Shown here: positions 16,701-25,233 of the stretch, one piece after another
Layout: each line of letters starts with the position of its first letter
Numbering within the stretch: the stretch's first letter is position 1
Assembly (NCBI RefSeq): GCF_002646595.1
Contig: NZ_PDUD01000009.1
Coordinates: forward strand, 124,001 to 188,000
Reading direction: 5' to 3'
Source of the DNA: Flavilitoribacter nigricans DSM 23189 = NBRC 102662
GTDB lineage: Bacteria; Bacteroidota; Bacteroidia; Chitinophagales; Saprospiraceae
DNA: 64,000 nucleotides
Notes under the pieces: generated by a model
Databases searched by the model: none
What the model saw: the letters and a program-made list of their open reading frames with translations, nothing else
What the model was told of the DNA's origin: nothing
Position numbers and translations under genes: made by a program

Positions 16701-19674
16701 CGGATGGGCTACCGGCCAAACGACCGCTACCCGGAATGGTCTGGCCAGCGGCTACTATGCCTTTACGCTCACCGATATCAATAACTGCAGCCTGGAGGAA
16801 AGCGTGCTGGTATCCGCTCCGGATACGCTCCAGGTACAACTGGATTCTCTAAAAAACCTGAGTTGTTTTGGGGCGGATGACGGCTATCTGCAGGTCAGCG
16901 GGCAGGGAGGCACACCGCCCTATCAATACCGCTGGACCGGCGGCAGTACACTTCCGGCATTGTTTGAGCTGTCCGTCGGAAATTATACAGTTACCATTAC
17001 CGATTTCAACGGCTGTAGTGCGGTCCGTACTTTCGCCATTACTCAGCCGCCCGCGCTGGCAGTAGCACTGGTGGACCAAACGGCACCGCTGTGTGAGGGA
17101 GTTCCCAATGGCGCTATCGAGTTAAGTGTGAACGGAGGTACCGGTCCCTATAGTTTTGTCTGGAATGACGGTGCAACAATCCAAAACCGTGATACGCTCG
17201 CCGTGGGCCGCTACGTTCTGACGGTCACCGACGCCAACGGATGCACCACGGCGCCCTTATCCATTGATCTGCTGCCGGAAGAGATCCTGGAGCCCGGTAT
17301 CAGTCTGACGCTGCCGGACTGCGTCGGCCCCAATACCGGTAGTATACAGCTGACGCCCACCGGAGTTGGGCCGTTTACGGCAAGCTGGTCTAACGGGGCG
17401 GAGGGTTTGCAACTGAACAATATTTCAAGCGGTAGTTACGGCCTTACGCTTTCCGATAGCCGGGGCTGTTTGCAGGACAGCGTCATTACGCTCGAAGCGC
17501 CCCAGGTTTTTGATCTGGACCTATCGGTTAAAGGGCCGTCCTGTTTTGGTGTAACGGACGGATTTGTCCAGGTACTGGTTACCGAGACAGGTACGCCTCC
17601 CTTTTCTTTCCAGTGGAGCGACGGCGCTACCGATCAGGATCGATTCACTCTGGGTGCAGGCGACTATCAGCTGACGGTAACCGATGGCCTGGGTTGTGCC
17701 CTGGTTACCGATACGATCACCTTGGTGGAACCCGAGGCCTTCCGGATCCAGGGTTTTGACCTGGGTCAGGTGGTCTGCAATGGAGCCGCAACCGGCTATA
17801 TTGAAGTAGATCTCAGCGGCGGCACCCTTCCCTACCGGATCAATTGGGTGGGCCAGGGGGTAGAGGATCCGGGTATCTACGAGATCCCCAGTGGAAATTA
17901 CCGGCTCCAGGCATTTGACGAGCAAAACTGCCCCATCGACACCACCTTCCGGATCAGTCAGCCGGCGATGCTGAACCTGAAGGTGGATATCATCAAAGGG
18001 GATCCCTGTGATCCGCGCCAATCCGATATCCTGCGGGCATCGGCTACCGGCGGCACCCCACCTTATCAGTATAGCTGGAGTAACGGAGCCGATCAGGCGA
18101 CCCTCACGGCACCGGAACCCGACGACTACAACGTAACGGTGACCGACGCTTTGGGTTGCCAGGACATCATTCGTTCTATTAAGGTACGACCGCAGGAACC
18201 TGCTTTGGCACTGGATAGCTTTTATGTGACCGATATTTCCTGCTTCGGCGCTGCCGATGCGACCATGACGGCAAAGATCAGCGGCGGTTCGGGACAGTAT
18301 ACCTACCTTTTTCGACCGGCCCGCCTGTTCGAAAATACTAACTCCGACAGCATCACGGTAAGCGGTTTGAGCCGGCACAACCAGTACAGCGTGACCGTGA
18401 CGGACGTCAATACGGGATGCCGGGTGGCTTCTCCCGTGCTCACCGTCAAGGAACCACCACCTTTGAGCATTCAGCTGGATAACAATCAATCCGTGCAGTG
18501 TTTCGGTGGATCGGATGGAAGCCTGGAAGTAGGCATCAGCGGGGGCACGATGCCCTACTCCTACCAGTGGACCAACGGGGCCGGTACCGTGATCAGCCTC
18601 GAAGAGGACCTGCAGAACATTTCCAGCGGTACCTATCAGCTCCAGGTTATTGACGCCAATGCCTGCACCCTTAACTTTACGGACTCGATCCTTACGCTTA
18701 ATCCACTGATCGAACTGACGGATACCGTGATCGAGCCCATCGCCTGCTTTGGAGAAGCTACCGGTAGTATTGATATTACGGTCGGCGGAGGTCTCCCGCC
18801 GTTCGATTACCTCTGGAGTAACGGGGCCGTTACGGAAGATCTCGACAGCCTTATGGCGGGTCAGTACAGCCTGACCGTGAGCGATGCGGATAACTGCCAG
18901 GTGACATTTCCTGCTTTGGAAGTCCCGGAGAGCGGTGATCTGCTGGAGGTCGAAACGGTTACCGTTCCGGTTAGCTGTTTTGGCGCTTCGGATGGTGCGG
19001 CCCGGGTGAAGATCACCGGAGGAACCCCGCCCTACCAATTCGACTGGTTCCGCAACGGACAACCCATCGCCAATGTAAATGAAGCCCAGCTGAACAATGT
19101 CCCGGCGGGCATGTACACTCTGGAATTCAGTGACAGTCAGGGCTGTAGCCGTACTTTTAAACTGGATGTGAGCAGTCCGGACGACCTCGTAGTGAATCTT
19201 CAGGTGAGCGTACCCCAACCGCCCGATTTCGACAACGGACGGGCGTCGGTGATCGTGACCGGTGGGCAGCCGGGTTACTCTTACCTCTGGAGTACTGGCG
19301 ATACCACCGCCGTGATCGAAGATCTGAGCACGGGCACCTATAGCCTGACCGTTACCGACAGTGAAGGCTGCCAGGACATCGTGAGCCTGACCCTTACCGA
19401 TATCATTGATCCGCAGATTCTCCAATCCGCACGCTTGTTCCCCAATCCGGCATCGGAGCTGGCCCGGCTGGAATTGACCTTCCCGCGGGCGGTAGACAGC
19501 GAGCTGCTGGTATTGGATGTACTCGGTAAACTGGTCCTGCGGGAAATTCTGCCCCGGCAGACCCAACAAAATATCCCCATTGATATTCACAACTGGCCGG
19601 CGGGTGTTTATCAGGTGGCAGTACTGCACCGAGGACGGGTAGTTTTTGCGGAACGTTTGGTGGTCGGAAGGTAG
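13702..19674 (+). CDS. Giant T9SS-secreted adhesin with P-domain, MAM-like, MopE-like and SprB repeats
   Basis: A 1990-residue exported protein. In order: signal peptide (~1-21); proprotein-convertase P-like domain (~45-195, 'LKEVKLIIRHGWLNDLDISLQSP', 'GTWKLIVCDD'); linker; MAM-like jelly roll (~310-480, 'TLDGGFSWVPVWEQIGDQGNQWNKV'). Next is a MopE-type metal-binding motif ('DLDEDGYGSGS', 'LDCNDNDPNINPGRPEVPCDGVDDNCNG'), two or three Ig-like segments, and about 14 SprB repeats of ~65-95 residues (pattern 'CFG..DG.. GGTPPY.Y.WSNG.. G.Y.VTVTD..GC'). A T9SS type A sorting domain closes it ('LFPNPASELARLEL', 'WPAGVYQVAVLH'). SprB itself is the mobile gliding adhesin of Flavobacterium johnsoniae, so this is plausibly a surface adhesin exported by T9SS. 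Confidence 0.92.
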   Translation: MEKTICCLTFFIICFHALLHAQSPPVLSNPSACQLGLPINDDTCPEDSPLYQPNIFSIAVTNAPGSSLGTDVYLKEVKLIIRHGWLNDLDISLQSPGGQIIDLSSDNGGGEDDYGRPDALNCDSAVVFRNNACLSIAEAVHPYLDEAVRPEEHFYTFNDSITDPNGTWKLIVCDDVDEDAGSLEFVELVFEPISCLPVEEITSIKVDSTAAIVSLSPEGFCGITVFEYGPPGFTPGVDSTAGPEGQVVIVNDCPPFTISGLPELTDLDLYVRRYCAESNSFSGNTCGDSLTTGCRPPAPTIETTFATETNCTTNCGAECPMTGLWRNAPIADIDWIVHSGPVATQGTGPSSDANGDGKYVYLESSGSSCAAGSEAILLSACVELNTAGSDTCHFSFNYHMYGNTIGSLALEATLDGGFSWVPVWEQIGDQGNQWNKVYLSLSDFPEGSTMQFRFVGTKGDGFRGDIALDHLVFYGSRLLAYPEQPYYVDLDEDGYGSGSAFILSCLPEPPPGYTDNNLDCNDNDPNINPGRPEVPCDGVDDNCNGPDDDTFLPSPLSANDTICSGETAEICATAGEGFLTVWYDDPALETPVFIGPCFAPELPENNTPNTVIYTYYAIETNFTCASDIPTTVEIHVRPQPQLSLNNTPNACPGDTFNLAAIDIVDENFTNGTLSFHSASPALPENEISDLLIPAQNDTVVYALMSSDAGCRDEIAIPLTLSPGPDLSFSPTDSFILCKESTTTVEVIATGGSGNYQYFWENGRTTPSLSVRAGQISGDTRIYGVTVTDENGCFSTDSVVVQTSNSIDSLFRQVTNAISCDGNEGSIILSPLTGLAPFTYQWSGINGVSGSATSAQDTFVIASLPQGSYRITITDSSSEQCAFYLRNVLVQGPGAVVEAIRVNEVSCGGAEDGRIDLDVIGNNPIYSWSNGADTQDIDQLVGGLYSVTITDGPCTTVLSDIEVTEPAPLGFRSTVAPASCADTEDGQITLNLFGGNEPYTIGWATGQTTATRNGLASGYYAFTLTDINNCSLEESVLVSAPDTLQVQLDSLKNLSCFGADDGYLQVSGQGGTPPYQYRWTGGSTLPALFELSVGNYTVTITDFNGCSAVRTFAITQPPALAVALVDQTAPLCEGVPNGAIELSVNGGTGPYSFVWNDGATIQNRDTLAVGRYVLTVTDANGCTTAPLSIDLLPEEILEPGISLTLPDCVGPNTGSIQLTPTGVGPFTASWSNGAEGLQLNNISSGSYGLTLSDSRGCLQDSVITLEAPQVFDLDLSVKGPSCFGVTDGFVQVLVTETGTPPFSFQWSDGATDQDRFTLGAGDYQLTVTDGLGCALVTDTITLVEPEAFRIQGFDLGQVVCNGAATGYIEVDLSGGTLPYRINWVGQGVEDPGIYEIPSGNYRLQAFDEQNCPIDTTFRISQPAMLNLKVDIIKGDPCDPRQSDILRASATGGTPPYQYSWSNGADQATLTAPEPDDYNVTVTDALGCQDIIRSIKVRPQEPALALDSFYVTDISCFGAADATMTAKISGGSGQYTYLFRPARLFENTNSDSITVSGLSRHNQYSVTVTDVNTGCRVASPVLTVKEPPPLSIQLDNNQSVQCFGGSDGSLEVGISGGTMPYSYQWTNGAGTVISLEEDLQNISSGTYQLQVIDANACTLNFTDSILTLNPLIELTDTVIEPIACFGEATGSIDITVGGGLPPFDYLWSNGAVTEDLDSLMAGQYSLTVSDADNCQVTFPALEVPESGDLLEVETVTVPVSCFGASDGAARVKITGGTPPYQFDWFRNGQPIANVNEAQLNNVPAGMYTLEFSDSQGCSRTFKLDVSSPDDLVVNLQVSVPQPPDFDNGRASVIVTGGQPGYSYLWSTGDTTAVIEDLSTGTYSLTVTDSEGCQDIVSLTLTDIIDPQILQSARLFPNPASELARLELTFPRAVDSELLVLDVLGKLVLREILPRQTQQNIPIDIHNWPAGVYQVAVLHRGRVVFAERLVVGR

Positions 19675-19944
19675 GATAATGGGACGGCGAATTCACAGAG
19701 CGATTTTAAGACATCCGGTTTATGATCGTATGTTTTAAAATTAGATTACAGCTTTGCGAGGGCGCGGAATCCTATTATTGAAAACGTTAAAGTCGAGTTG
19801 ACGACAAACGGGACGCCATCCTGCTTGCCCATTATTTGGGAACCTTGAAATGATCAATATCAGTCTATGGTTTAATACAGATCATAAAGAAAGCCTTTGG
19901 TTGATGATAAATTGTAGGTAGACTCAAAACCAAAACCTTACCTC
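19675..19944. other. Intergenic region, 270 bp
   Basis: Between the adhesin and pckA. No coding frame or clear terminator was seen. The last ~90 bases are AT-rich ('tttggttgatgataaattg') and probably contain the pckA promoter, though no exact TAnnTTTG box is present. Confidence 0.35.
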
Positions 19945-21537
19945 ATGGCTTTCAATCTAGAACAGTACGGTATTGATGTTGCAACCATCTACCGGAACAC
20001 CTCCGTCCCTAAACTTTACGAGATCGGATTACAAAAGGAAAAAGGCACCGCCATTTCGGATGCCGGTGCTCTCCTGGTCTACTCCGGAAAAAAGACCGGT
20101 CGTAGCCCTAAAGATAAACGTGTAGTGCGGCATCCTGACTCCGAGAACAATATCGACTGGGGACCCATTAATATCGAACTGGATGAGCGTATATTTATGA
20201 TCAACCGGGAACGCGCCATTGATTACCTCAATGTTTGCGAGCACCTCTTTGTGGTGGATGCTTTTGCCGGTTGGGATAAGGGCTACCGCATCAAAGTACG
20301 GGTGATCTGTACGCGGGCCTACCACGCCCTCTTCATGCAGAACATGCTGATCATGCCTACCGCAGCGGAACTGGCGGAATTCGGGGAACCTGATTACGTG
20401 ATCTTCAACGGCGGCCATTTTCCGGCCAACCGCTACACAACGAAAATGACCTCCAAAACCAGCATTGATGTCCATCTCGAAAAAAGAGAGATCGTCATTC
20501 TGGGAACGGAATATGCCGGGGAGATGAAAAAAGGCATTTTTTCCGTCATGAATTACCTGATGCCGCTCCAAAACGTATTACCCATGCACTGCTCGGCCAA
20601 CGTTGGCGAAGCGGGTGACGTTTCCATTCTTTTCGGACTTTCCGGAACGGGCAAAACTACCCTTAGTGCGGATCCTAAGCGACGTCTGATCGGTGATGAT
20701 GAACACTGCTGGACGGATACCGGCGTATTCAATATCGAAGGTGGATGCTATGCCAAAGCCATCCATTTATCAGCGGAGAACGAGCCGGATATTTACAATG
20801 CCATTCGCTTCGGTTCTATTCTGGAGAATGTAGTTTACGACGAGCAAACCCGGGCGGTAGATTATGATGATGTTTCCATTACCCAGAATACCCGCGCTTC
20901 CTATCCGATCCATTACATCGAAAACACCCAGATACCGTGCGTAGCGGGCCATCCCGGACACATCATATTCCTGACCTGTGACGCTTTTGGCGTATTCCCT
21001 CCCGTCAGCAAACTGACGCCCGAACAGGCCAGCTATCATTTCATATCCGGTTATACCGCCAAGGTGGCCGGTACGGAAATGGGCATCACGGAGCCCCAGG
21101 CTACTTTTTCCGCCTGTTTCGGAGCCGCTTTCATGATGTGGCACCCCAATAAATACGCCGAACTGCTGGCACAAAAGCTCAAAGAACACCAGGCGACGGC
21201 CTGGCTGGTCAATACCGGCTGGACCGGCGGCGGCTACGGTACCGGTTCCCGGATCAAACTGAAATATACCCGGGCCATCATCGATGCGATCCACCAGGGT
21301 GCCTTTGAGGATGCAGCATGGATCCGGGACGAACATTTCGGCTTCCAGGTACCGACCTCCTGTCCGGGCGTACCCGCCGAATTGCTGTGGCCCAAAACCA
21401 CCTGGGATGATCCCGAAGCGTACGACCGGGTAAAAGAACAACTGATCGGACTGTTCCAGGAAAACTTCGAGCAGTTCAAGTCCAACGTTAATGCCAATAT
21501 TCTGGCCGCCGGGCCAAAACAAAAAGCGGAAGTGTAG
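19945..21537 (+). CDS. pckA: Phosphoenolpyruvate carboxykinase (ATP)
   Basis: Converts oxaloacetate and ATP to phosphoenolpyruvate, CO2 and ADP, the first committed step of gluconeogenesis; cytoplasmic. The 530-residue length is normal for the ATP-dependent family. Visible motifs are the P-loop GLSGTGKTTLS (~residue 232), the kinase-2/metal-binding stretch LIGDDEHCW, the substrate region 'NGGHFPANRYT' and the C-terminal 'TGWTGGGYGTGSRIKL'. The gene is followed after ~48 bp by the Sua5-type gene on the same strand. Confidence 0.97.
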   Translation: MAFNLEQYGIDVATIYRNTSVPKLYEIGLQKEKGTAISDAGALLVYSGKKTGRSPKDKRVVRHPDSENNIDWGPINIELDERIFMINRERAIDYLNVCEHLFVVDAFAGWDKGYRIKVRVICTRAYHALFMQNMLIMPTAAELAEFGEPDYVIFNGGHFPANRYTTKMTSKTSIDVHLEKREIVILGTEYAGEMKKGIFSVMNYLMPLQNVLPMHCSANVGEAGDVSILFGLSGTGKTTLSADPKRRLIGDDEHCWTDTGVFNIEGGCYAKAIHLSAENEPDIYNAIRFGSILENVVYDEQTRAVDYDDVSITQNTRASYPIHYIENTQIPCVAGHPGHIIFLTCDAFGVFPPVSKLTPEQASYHFISGYTAKVAGTEMGITEPQATFSACFGAAFMMWHPNKYAELLAQKLKEHQATAWLVNTGWTGGGYGTGSRIKLKYTRAIIDAIHQGAFEDAAWIRDEHFGFQVPTSCPGVPAELLWPKTTWDDPEAYDRVKEQLIGLFQENFEQFKSNVNANILAAGPKQKAEV

Positions 21538-21585
21538 AAGTTGAGAGACTGTTTGAAATTGTTAATTTTGCCGGCAAAAAAATTA

Positions 21586-22539
21586 ATGATCGGCAAAGAC
21601 CTGGATTATGCTGCGCAACTGCTGACTGCTGAGGAAATCGTCGCCATCCCCACGGAAACCGTGTACGGGCTGGCGGGTAATGCGCTGAGTACAAAGGCGG
21701 TGACCAAGATTTTTGCGGTGAAGAACCGACCGGCCTTTGACCCGCTCATTATTCATACCAACGCAGTCAGCAGGCTCGCAGCCTGGACGGAGTCGCTGCC
21801 CGATCCACTCCGGGAACTGGCCGACCGTTTTATGCCCGGCCCCCTGACCCTGTTGGTGCCCAAGCTTCCCGTTATTCCGGACCTGGTCACGGCGGGTTCT
21901 CCGCGGGTGGCCGTGCGTATTCCCAGGCACCCGTTGAGCCTGGCTTTACTGGAGCGCCTTTCCTTTCCGCTGGCCGCGCCCAGCGCTAATCCCTTCGGCT
22001 ATATCAGTCCGACTACCGCCCAGCATGTAGAGCAACAGCTCGGGGAAAAGATCAATTATATCCTGGACGGCGGCCCCTGCACCGTTGGTCTCGAAAGTAC
22101 AATAGTGGGTATGGAACAAGATCAGATCACCGTTTTCCGTAAAGGCGGTCTGGCCGTGGAAACAATTGAGGCCGTGGTCGGACCGGTACGGGTCAAAGAG
22201 CATTCCAGCTCCAATCCCCAGGCACCCGGCATGTTGAAAAGTCATTATGCCCCGCGGGTTCCCCTGCGACTGGGCGTACTTGGTGAACTGCAAAACGGTC
22301 AATCCAAAGAGCGACTGGGTATTCTCGCTTTCCGTGCCGGTTTGCCGGGCGTACCGGCCGAACAACAGATCATTCTCTCCCAGGCGGGCGATCTGCAGGA
22401 AGCCGCCCAGGGGCTCTTTGCCGCCATGCGTCGGCTCGATCAGATGGATATCGATCTTATCCTGGCCGAACCCTTTCCGGAAACCGGCCTCGGACGAGCC
22501 ATCAATGACCGGCTGCGACGGGCCAGTGCGGAAGAATAG
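21586..22539 (+). CDS. tsaC: L-threonylcarbamoyladenylate synthase (Sua5/YrdC/TsaC)
   Basis: Makes threonylcarbamoyl-AMP from threonine, bicarbonate and ATP for the t6A modification of ANN-decoding tRNAs. The YrdC domain spans residues ~5-190 ('VAIPTETVYGLAGNAL', 'KNRPAFDPLIIH', 'PGPLTLLVPK', 'VAVRIPRHP', 'APSANPFGYISPT'). The Sua5 C-terminal domain follows the linker 'SSSNPQAPGMLKSHYAPRVPL', so it is the long Sua5 type. The ATG at 21586 (MIGKDLDYAAQ) is preferred over an in-frame TTG at 21541, which adds 15 residues with no family support. Confidence 0.93.
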   Translation: MIGKDLDYAAQLLTAEEIVAIPTETVYGLAGNALSTKAVTKIFAVKNRPAFDPLIIHTNAVSRLAAWTESLPDPLRELADRFMPGPLTLLVPKLPVIPDLVTAGSPRVAVRIPRHPLSLALLERLSFPLAAPSANPFGYISPTTAQHVEQQLGEKINYILDGGPCTVGLESTIVGMEQDQITVFRKGGLAVETIEAVVGPVRVKEHSSSNPQAPGMLKSHYAPRVPLRLGVLGELQNGQSKERLGILAFRAGLPGVPAEQQIILSQAGDLQEAAQGLFAAMRRLDQMDIDLILAEPFPETGLGRAINDRLRRASAEE

Positions 22540-22688
22540 GGCCACCAGGGTTACATTTCCCGGGCTGATCACTGCCGACCGATACTTTTGCGGGGTTCAG
22601 TTGTTCTAAAAAAGCGGCCTATTCGTAGAAAAGGATCCGGCGTATTCGTCATTTATCCGGAATATTAGGCTCAATCTATACCGTCATT

Positions 22689-23432
22689 ATGATCAAAAAT
22701 TTCTTCATCGGTCTTTCTGCCTACGGCCGGGCATTGCAGTTGATCCGTTCGCTGGGACTCTGGTCTTATTTCCTGATCCCGGCCTTGATCAGTATCGTGC
22801 TGGCCGGCATTATCTTTACGGTCGCCTGGAACCTGGGCGATGATCTGGGCCGCTGGCTGATCGACTGGTATCCGTGGGAAGCCGGAGCCGCAACCGTCGC
22901 CAAAGCCGGTACGGTGATCGGTAGCATTATCATCATCATCCTGGGACTGATCCTGTATAAAAACCTGGTGATGGCGTTTGCCTCTCCTTTCATGAGCCAG
23001 ATGAGTGAAAGGATTGAACGCCGCTTATCGCCCCACTACGAAGCCGCTTCTTTTTCCTCCGCCCGGATGGTCCGGGAGATCATGCGCGGCCTGAGGATCG
23101 CACTTCGAAACATTTCCAGAGAAATTTTCTTTACCGTATTGCTGATCCTCATCGGGCTGATCCCCTTTTTCAGTCCTTTTGTGGCCCTGGCCATTTTTCT
23201 GGTCCAGTCCTATTACGCCGGCTTCGGCAGTATGGATTACACGCTGGAACGACACTATTCGGTACGGGAAAGTATTGATTTCGGGCGACGCTATCGGGGA
23301 CTGGCGCTGGGTATCGGAGCCGTTTTCATCCTGTTATTGATGACGGGAATCGGTTTTCTGTTCGCTTTGCCGTTGAGTACGGCAGCGGCTACCCCGGAAG
23401 TGATCAAACGTCTGGATCGCGAGATCGTCTAA
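22689..23432 (+). CDS. EI24/CysZ-like membrane protein
   Basis: A 247-residue integral membrane protein of the EI24 family, which includes the sulfate permease CysZ. It opens with the typical 'FIGLSAYGRALQLIRSLGLWSYFLIPALIS' segment (first TM), then further hydrophobic segments near 75-100, 150-180 and 205-230. The conserved 'LYKNLVMAFASPFMSQMSERIER' motif is after TM2. Sulfate uptake is possible, but no sulfur genes are adjacent, so the substrate stays open. It is convergent with the response regulator gene (32 bp between). Confidence 0.85.
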   Translation: MIKNFFIGLSAYGRALQLIRSLGLWSYFLIPALISIVLAGIIFTVAWNLGDDLGRWLIDWYPWEAGAATVAKAGTVIGSIIIIILGLILYKNLVMAFASPFMSQMSERIERRLSPHYEAASFSSARMVREIMRGLRIALRNISREIFFTVLLILIGLIPFFSPFVALAIFLVQSYYAGFGSMDYTLERHYSVRESIDFGRRYRGLALGIGAVFILLLMTGIGFLFALPLSTAAATPEVIKRLDREIV

Positions 23433-23464
23433 CGGACAAAACCCGGTCTGAATGCAGTATTGCC

Positions 23465-24148
23465 CTATCCGGCAAATTTGTACCCAACTCCACGAATGGA
23501 CAGAAAAAACTGCGGATTTTTCGGATCTTCTTCGAAATATTTACGGAAAGATAAGATGAAATTATCGATGGTCCGGGTGGAAGGATAGACATCGTACCCC
23601 CATACCGACTGCAGGATCTGCTGCCGGGAGACCACTTCGTTGCGCCGGTCGATCAGTAATTTGAGCAGCATTGCCTCCTTCTTCGTCAGGGAAAAGGTTT
23701 TACCTTTGGCTTCCGCTTCGTAGGTGACGAAGTTGATGCGATTATCACCGAATTCGTACACTTCCGGGGTGTTCTCGGGCGCTTTGCTCGTACGGCGGAT
23801 CAAATTACTGACCCGCAATAGCAGTTCCTCCAGATTGAAGGGTTTGGTGATGTAATCGTCGGCACCGCGTTTCAAGCCGGCGATCCGATCGGTGGCCGCA
23901 TCTTTGGCAGTGAGGAAGATAACGGGCATTTCCATGTTGGTCAGCCGGATCTGTTCGCAGATCTGAAATCCGTCCACCTCCGGCAGCATAACGTCCAGTA
24001 CGGCCAGATCGAAATGCTGTTCGTGGAAAAATTTGATAGCATCCTTACCATTATCGGTGGCAACTACTTCGTAATCCTCCAACTCCAGATTGAGTTTTAG
24101 GGATTCCCGCAGGCTTTCTTCATCTTCTACCAAAAGTATTCGAACCAT
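23465..24148 (-). CDS. OmpR/PhoB-family response regulator
   Basis: A 227-residue two-domain transcription factor. The receiver (1-120) has the acidic pocket E8/D9, phospho-acceptor D52 (DLAVLDVMLPEVDG), T80 and K102. The winged-helix DNA-binding domain (~130-227) has the family sequence 'FSLTKKEAMLLKLLIDRRNEVVSRQQIL' and ends in 'FFLSIRGVGYKF'. It follows its sensor kinase by 9 bp, so the two form a pair. Members bind tandem direct repeats at about 11-bp spacing. Such repeats occur upstream of 30364 and 31212, but any link to this regulator is speculative. Confidence 0.94.
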   Translation of the reverse strand: MVRILLVEDEESLRESLKLNLELEDYEVVATDNGKDAIKFFHEQHFDLAVLDVMLPEVDGFQICEQIRLTNMEMPVIFLTAKDAATDRIAGLKRGADDYITKPFNLEELLLRVSNLIRRTSKAPENTPEVYEFGDNRINFVTYEAEAKGKTFSLTKKEAMLLKLLIDRRNEVVSRQQILQSVWGYDVYPSTRTIDNFILSFRKYFEEDPKNPQFFLSIRGVGYKFAG

Positions 24149-24157
24149 AATCCTATT

Positions 24158-25162
24158 TTATGTTGCTATTTTGGGTAAAGTAATACTGAATACCGTACCC
24201 TTCGGTTTATTATCGGACACCTGAATGCGACCGCCGTGGACCTTGATGATCTCCTTTACAATAAACAACCCCAAACCGGTCCCTTTGGTTGTACGGGTAT
24301 CTTCACTGCCCACCCGGTAAAATTTATCAAATATCCGGCCTTTCTCCTGATCACTGATCCCGATACCGTTGTCCGCCACTTCAATGCGGATATCGTCCTG
24401 GTGCTCGCTCACCGTCATCCGGATCTGCTGATCGCCTTTGGAGTATTTCACCGCATTCTCCAATAAATTGATAAAAACGGAAGTAAGCCCCATCTTATCC
24501 GCATGGATACTCAGGTCCCGGGGGGTGCATTGGTACTGAAAATCTACCGCCGGATATTTTTCGTCCAGCTTTTGTACCATGTCTTCCAGCAATTCATCCA
24601 GGTTGAAATGATCCGCGTGGATCTGATAGGCTGTCTCCAGCTTGGCGGATAAAAGGAGGTCGTTGACCAGAATATTCAAACGATCCGCTTCCCGCAGGCC
24701 GCTGTTGGTCAGTTTTTCCAGTTGCTCCGGGGCCAGTTTGTCCCGGCGTTTGCGGAAAGTTTCCAGGATCAGTTTGATCGACGCAATGGGCGACTTTAGT
24801 TCGTGGGTAATGGACAGAAGGAAATTGCGGCTCTGCCGGGTGGCGTACACCTCTTTATTGTATCCCCGGTTGATCAGCCATACACCAACCACCAGACTGA
24901 TCACGAAGAAGAGCCCTTCTCCGGCAACCATCCACTGCTGGCGGGTATACTGCTGCTCGAGGATGTTGTATTCCCGGGATTGGTAAAAGTCCATTTCGGT
25001 GCGGATCTTGCCTTCGGCGATCATTCCGATCTTCAGAAATGCACTTTTGGCCTGAAAAGCATCGTCCAGGGTCTTCCATAGCAATACCGACCACCAGGTG
25101 AACGCCATCAACATATAGGCGATCACGATGTAGGAAAGCACTCTGAGACGGATGTTGGTCAT
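24158..25162 (-). CDS. Sensor histidine kinase
   Basis: A 334-residue inner-membrane kinase. TM1 (~10-29) and TM2 (~79-97) flank a small ~50-residue periplasmic loop. The HisKA domain has the phospho-acceptor H120 in 'FLLSITHELKSPIASIKLI'. The HATPase domain has an N box ('VFINLLENAVKYS'), G1 ('EVADNGIGIS'), F ('IFDKFYRVG') and G2 ('TKGTGLGLFIVKEI'). There is no HAMP or PAS domain. It is encoded between lnt (71 bp upstream) and its response regulator (9 bp downstream). The signal sensed is unknown. Confidence 0.94.
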   Translation of the reverse strand: MTNIRLRVLSYIVIAYMLMAFTWWSVLLWKTLDDAFQAKSAFLKIGMIAEGKIRTEMDFYQSREYNILEQQYTRQQWMVAGEGLFFVISLVVGVWLINRGYNKEVYATRQSRNFLLSITHELKSPIASIKLILETFRKRRDKLAPEQLEKLTNSGLREADRLNILVNDLLLSAKLETAYQIHADHFNLDELLEDMVQKLDEKYPAVDFQYQCTPRDLSIHADKMGLTSVFINLLENAVKYSKGDQQIRMTVSEHQDDIRIEVADNGIGISDQEKGRIFDKFYRVGSEDTRTTKGTGLGLFIVKEIIKVHGGRIQVSDNKPKGTVFSITLPKIAT

Positions 25163-25233
25163 TTTTTGGAAGTTGATAAATTGGGACGATCCTGCATTTC
25201 CCTCTTTCCCGGGGGCATTTTTCCCGCCGGCTT

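Noticed and set aside
17521-19629. A ~700-codon minus-strand frame under the SprB repeats
   Set aside because: Antisense frame caused by the codon bias of the repeats; composition and periodicity mirror the sense gene.
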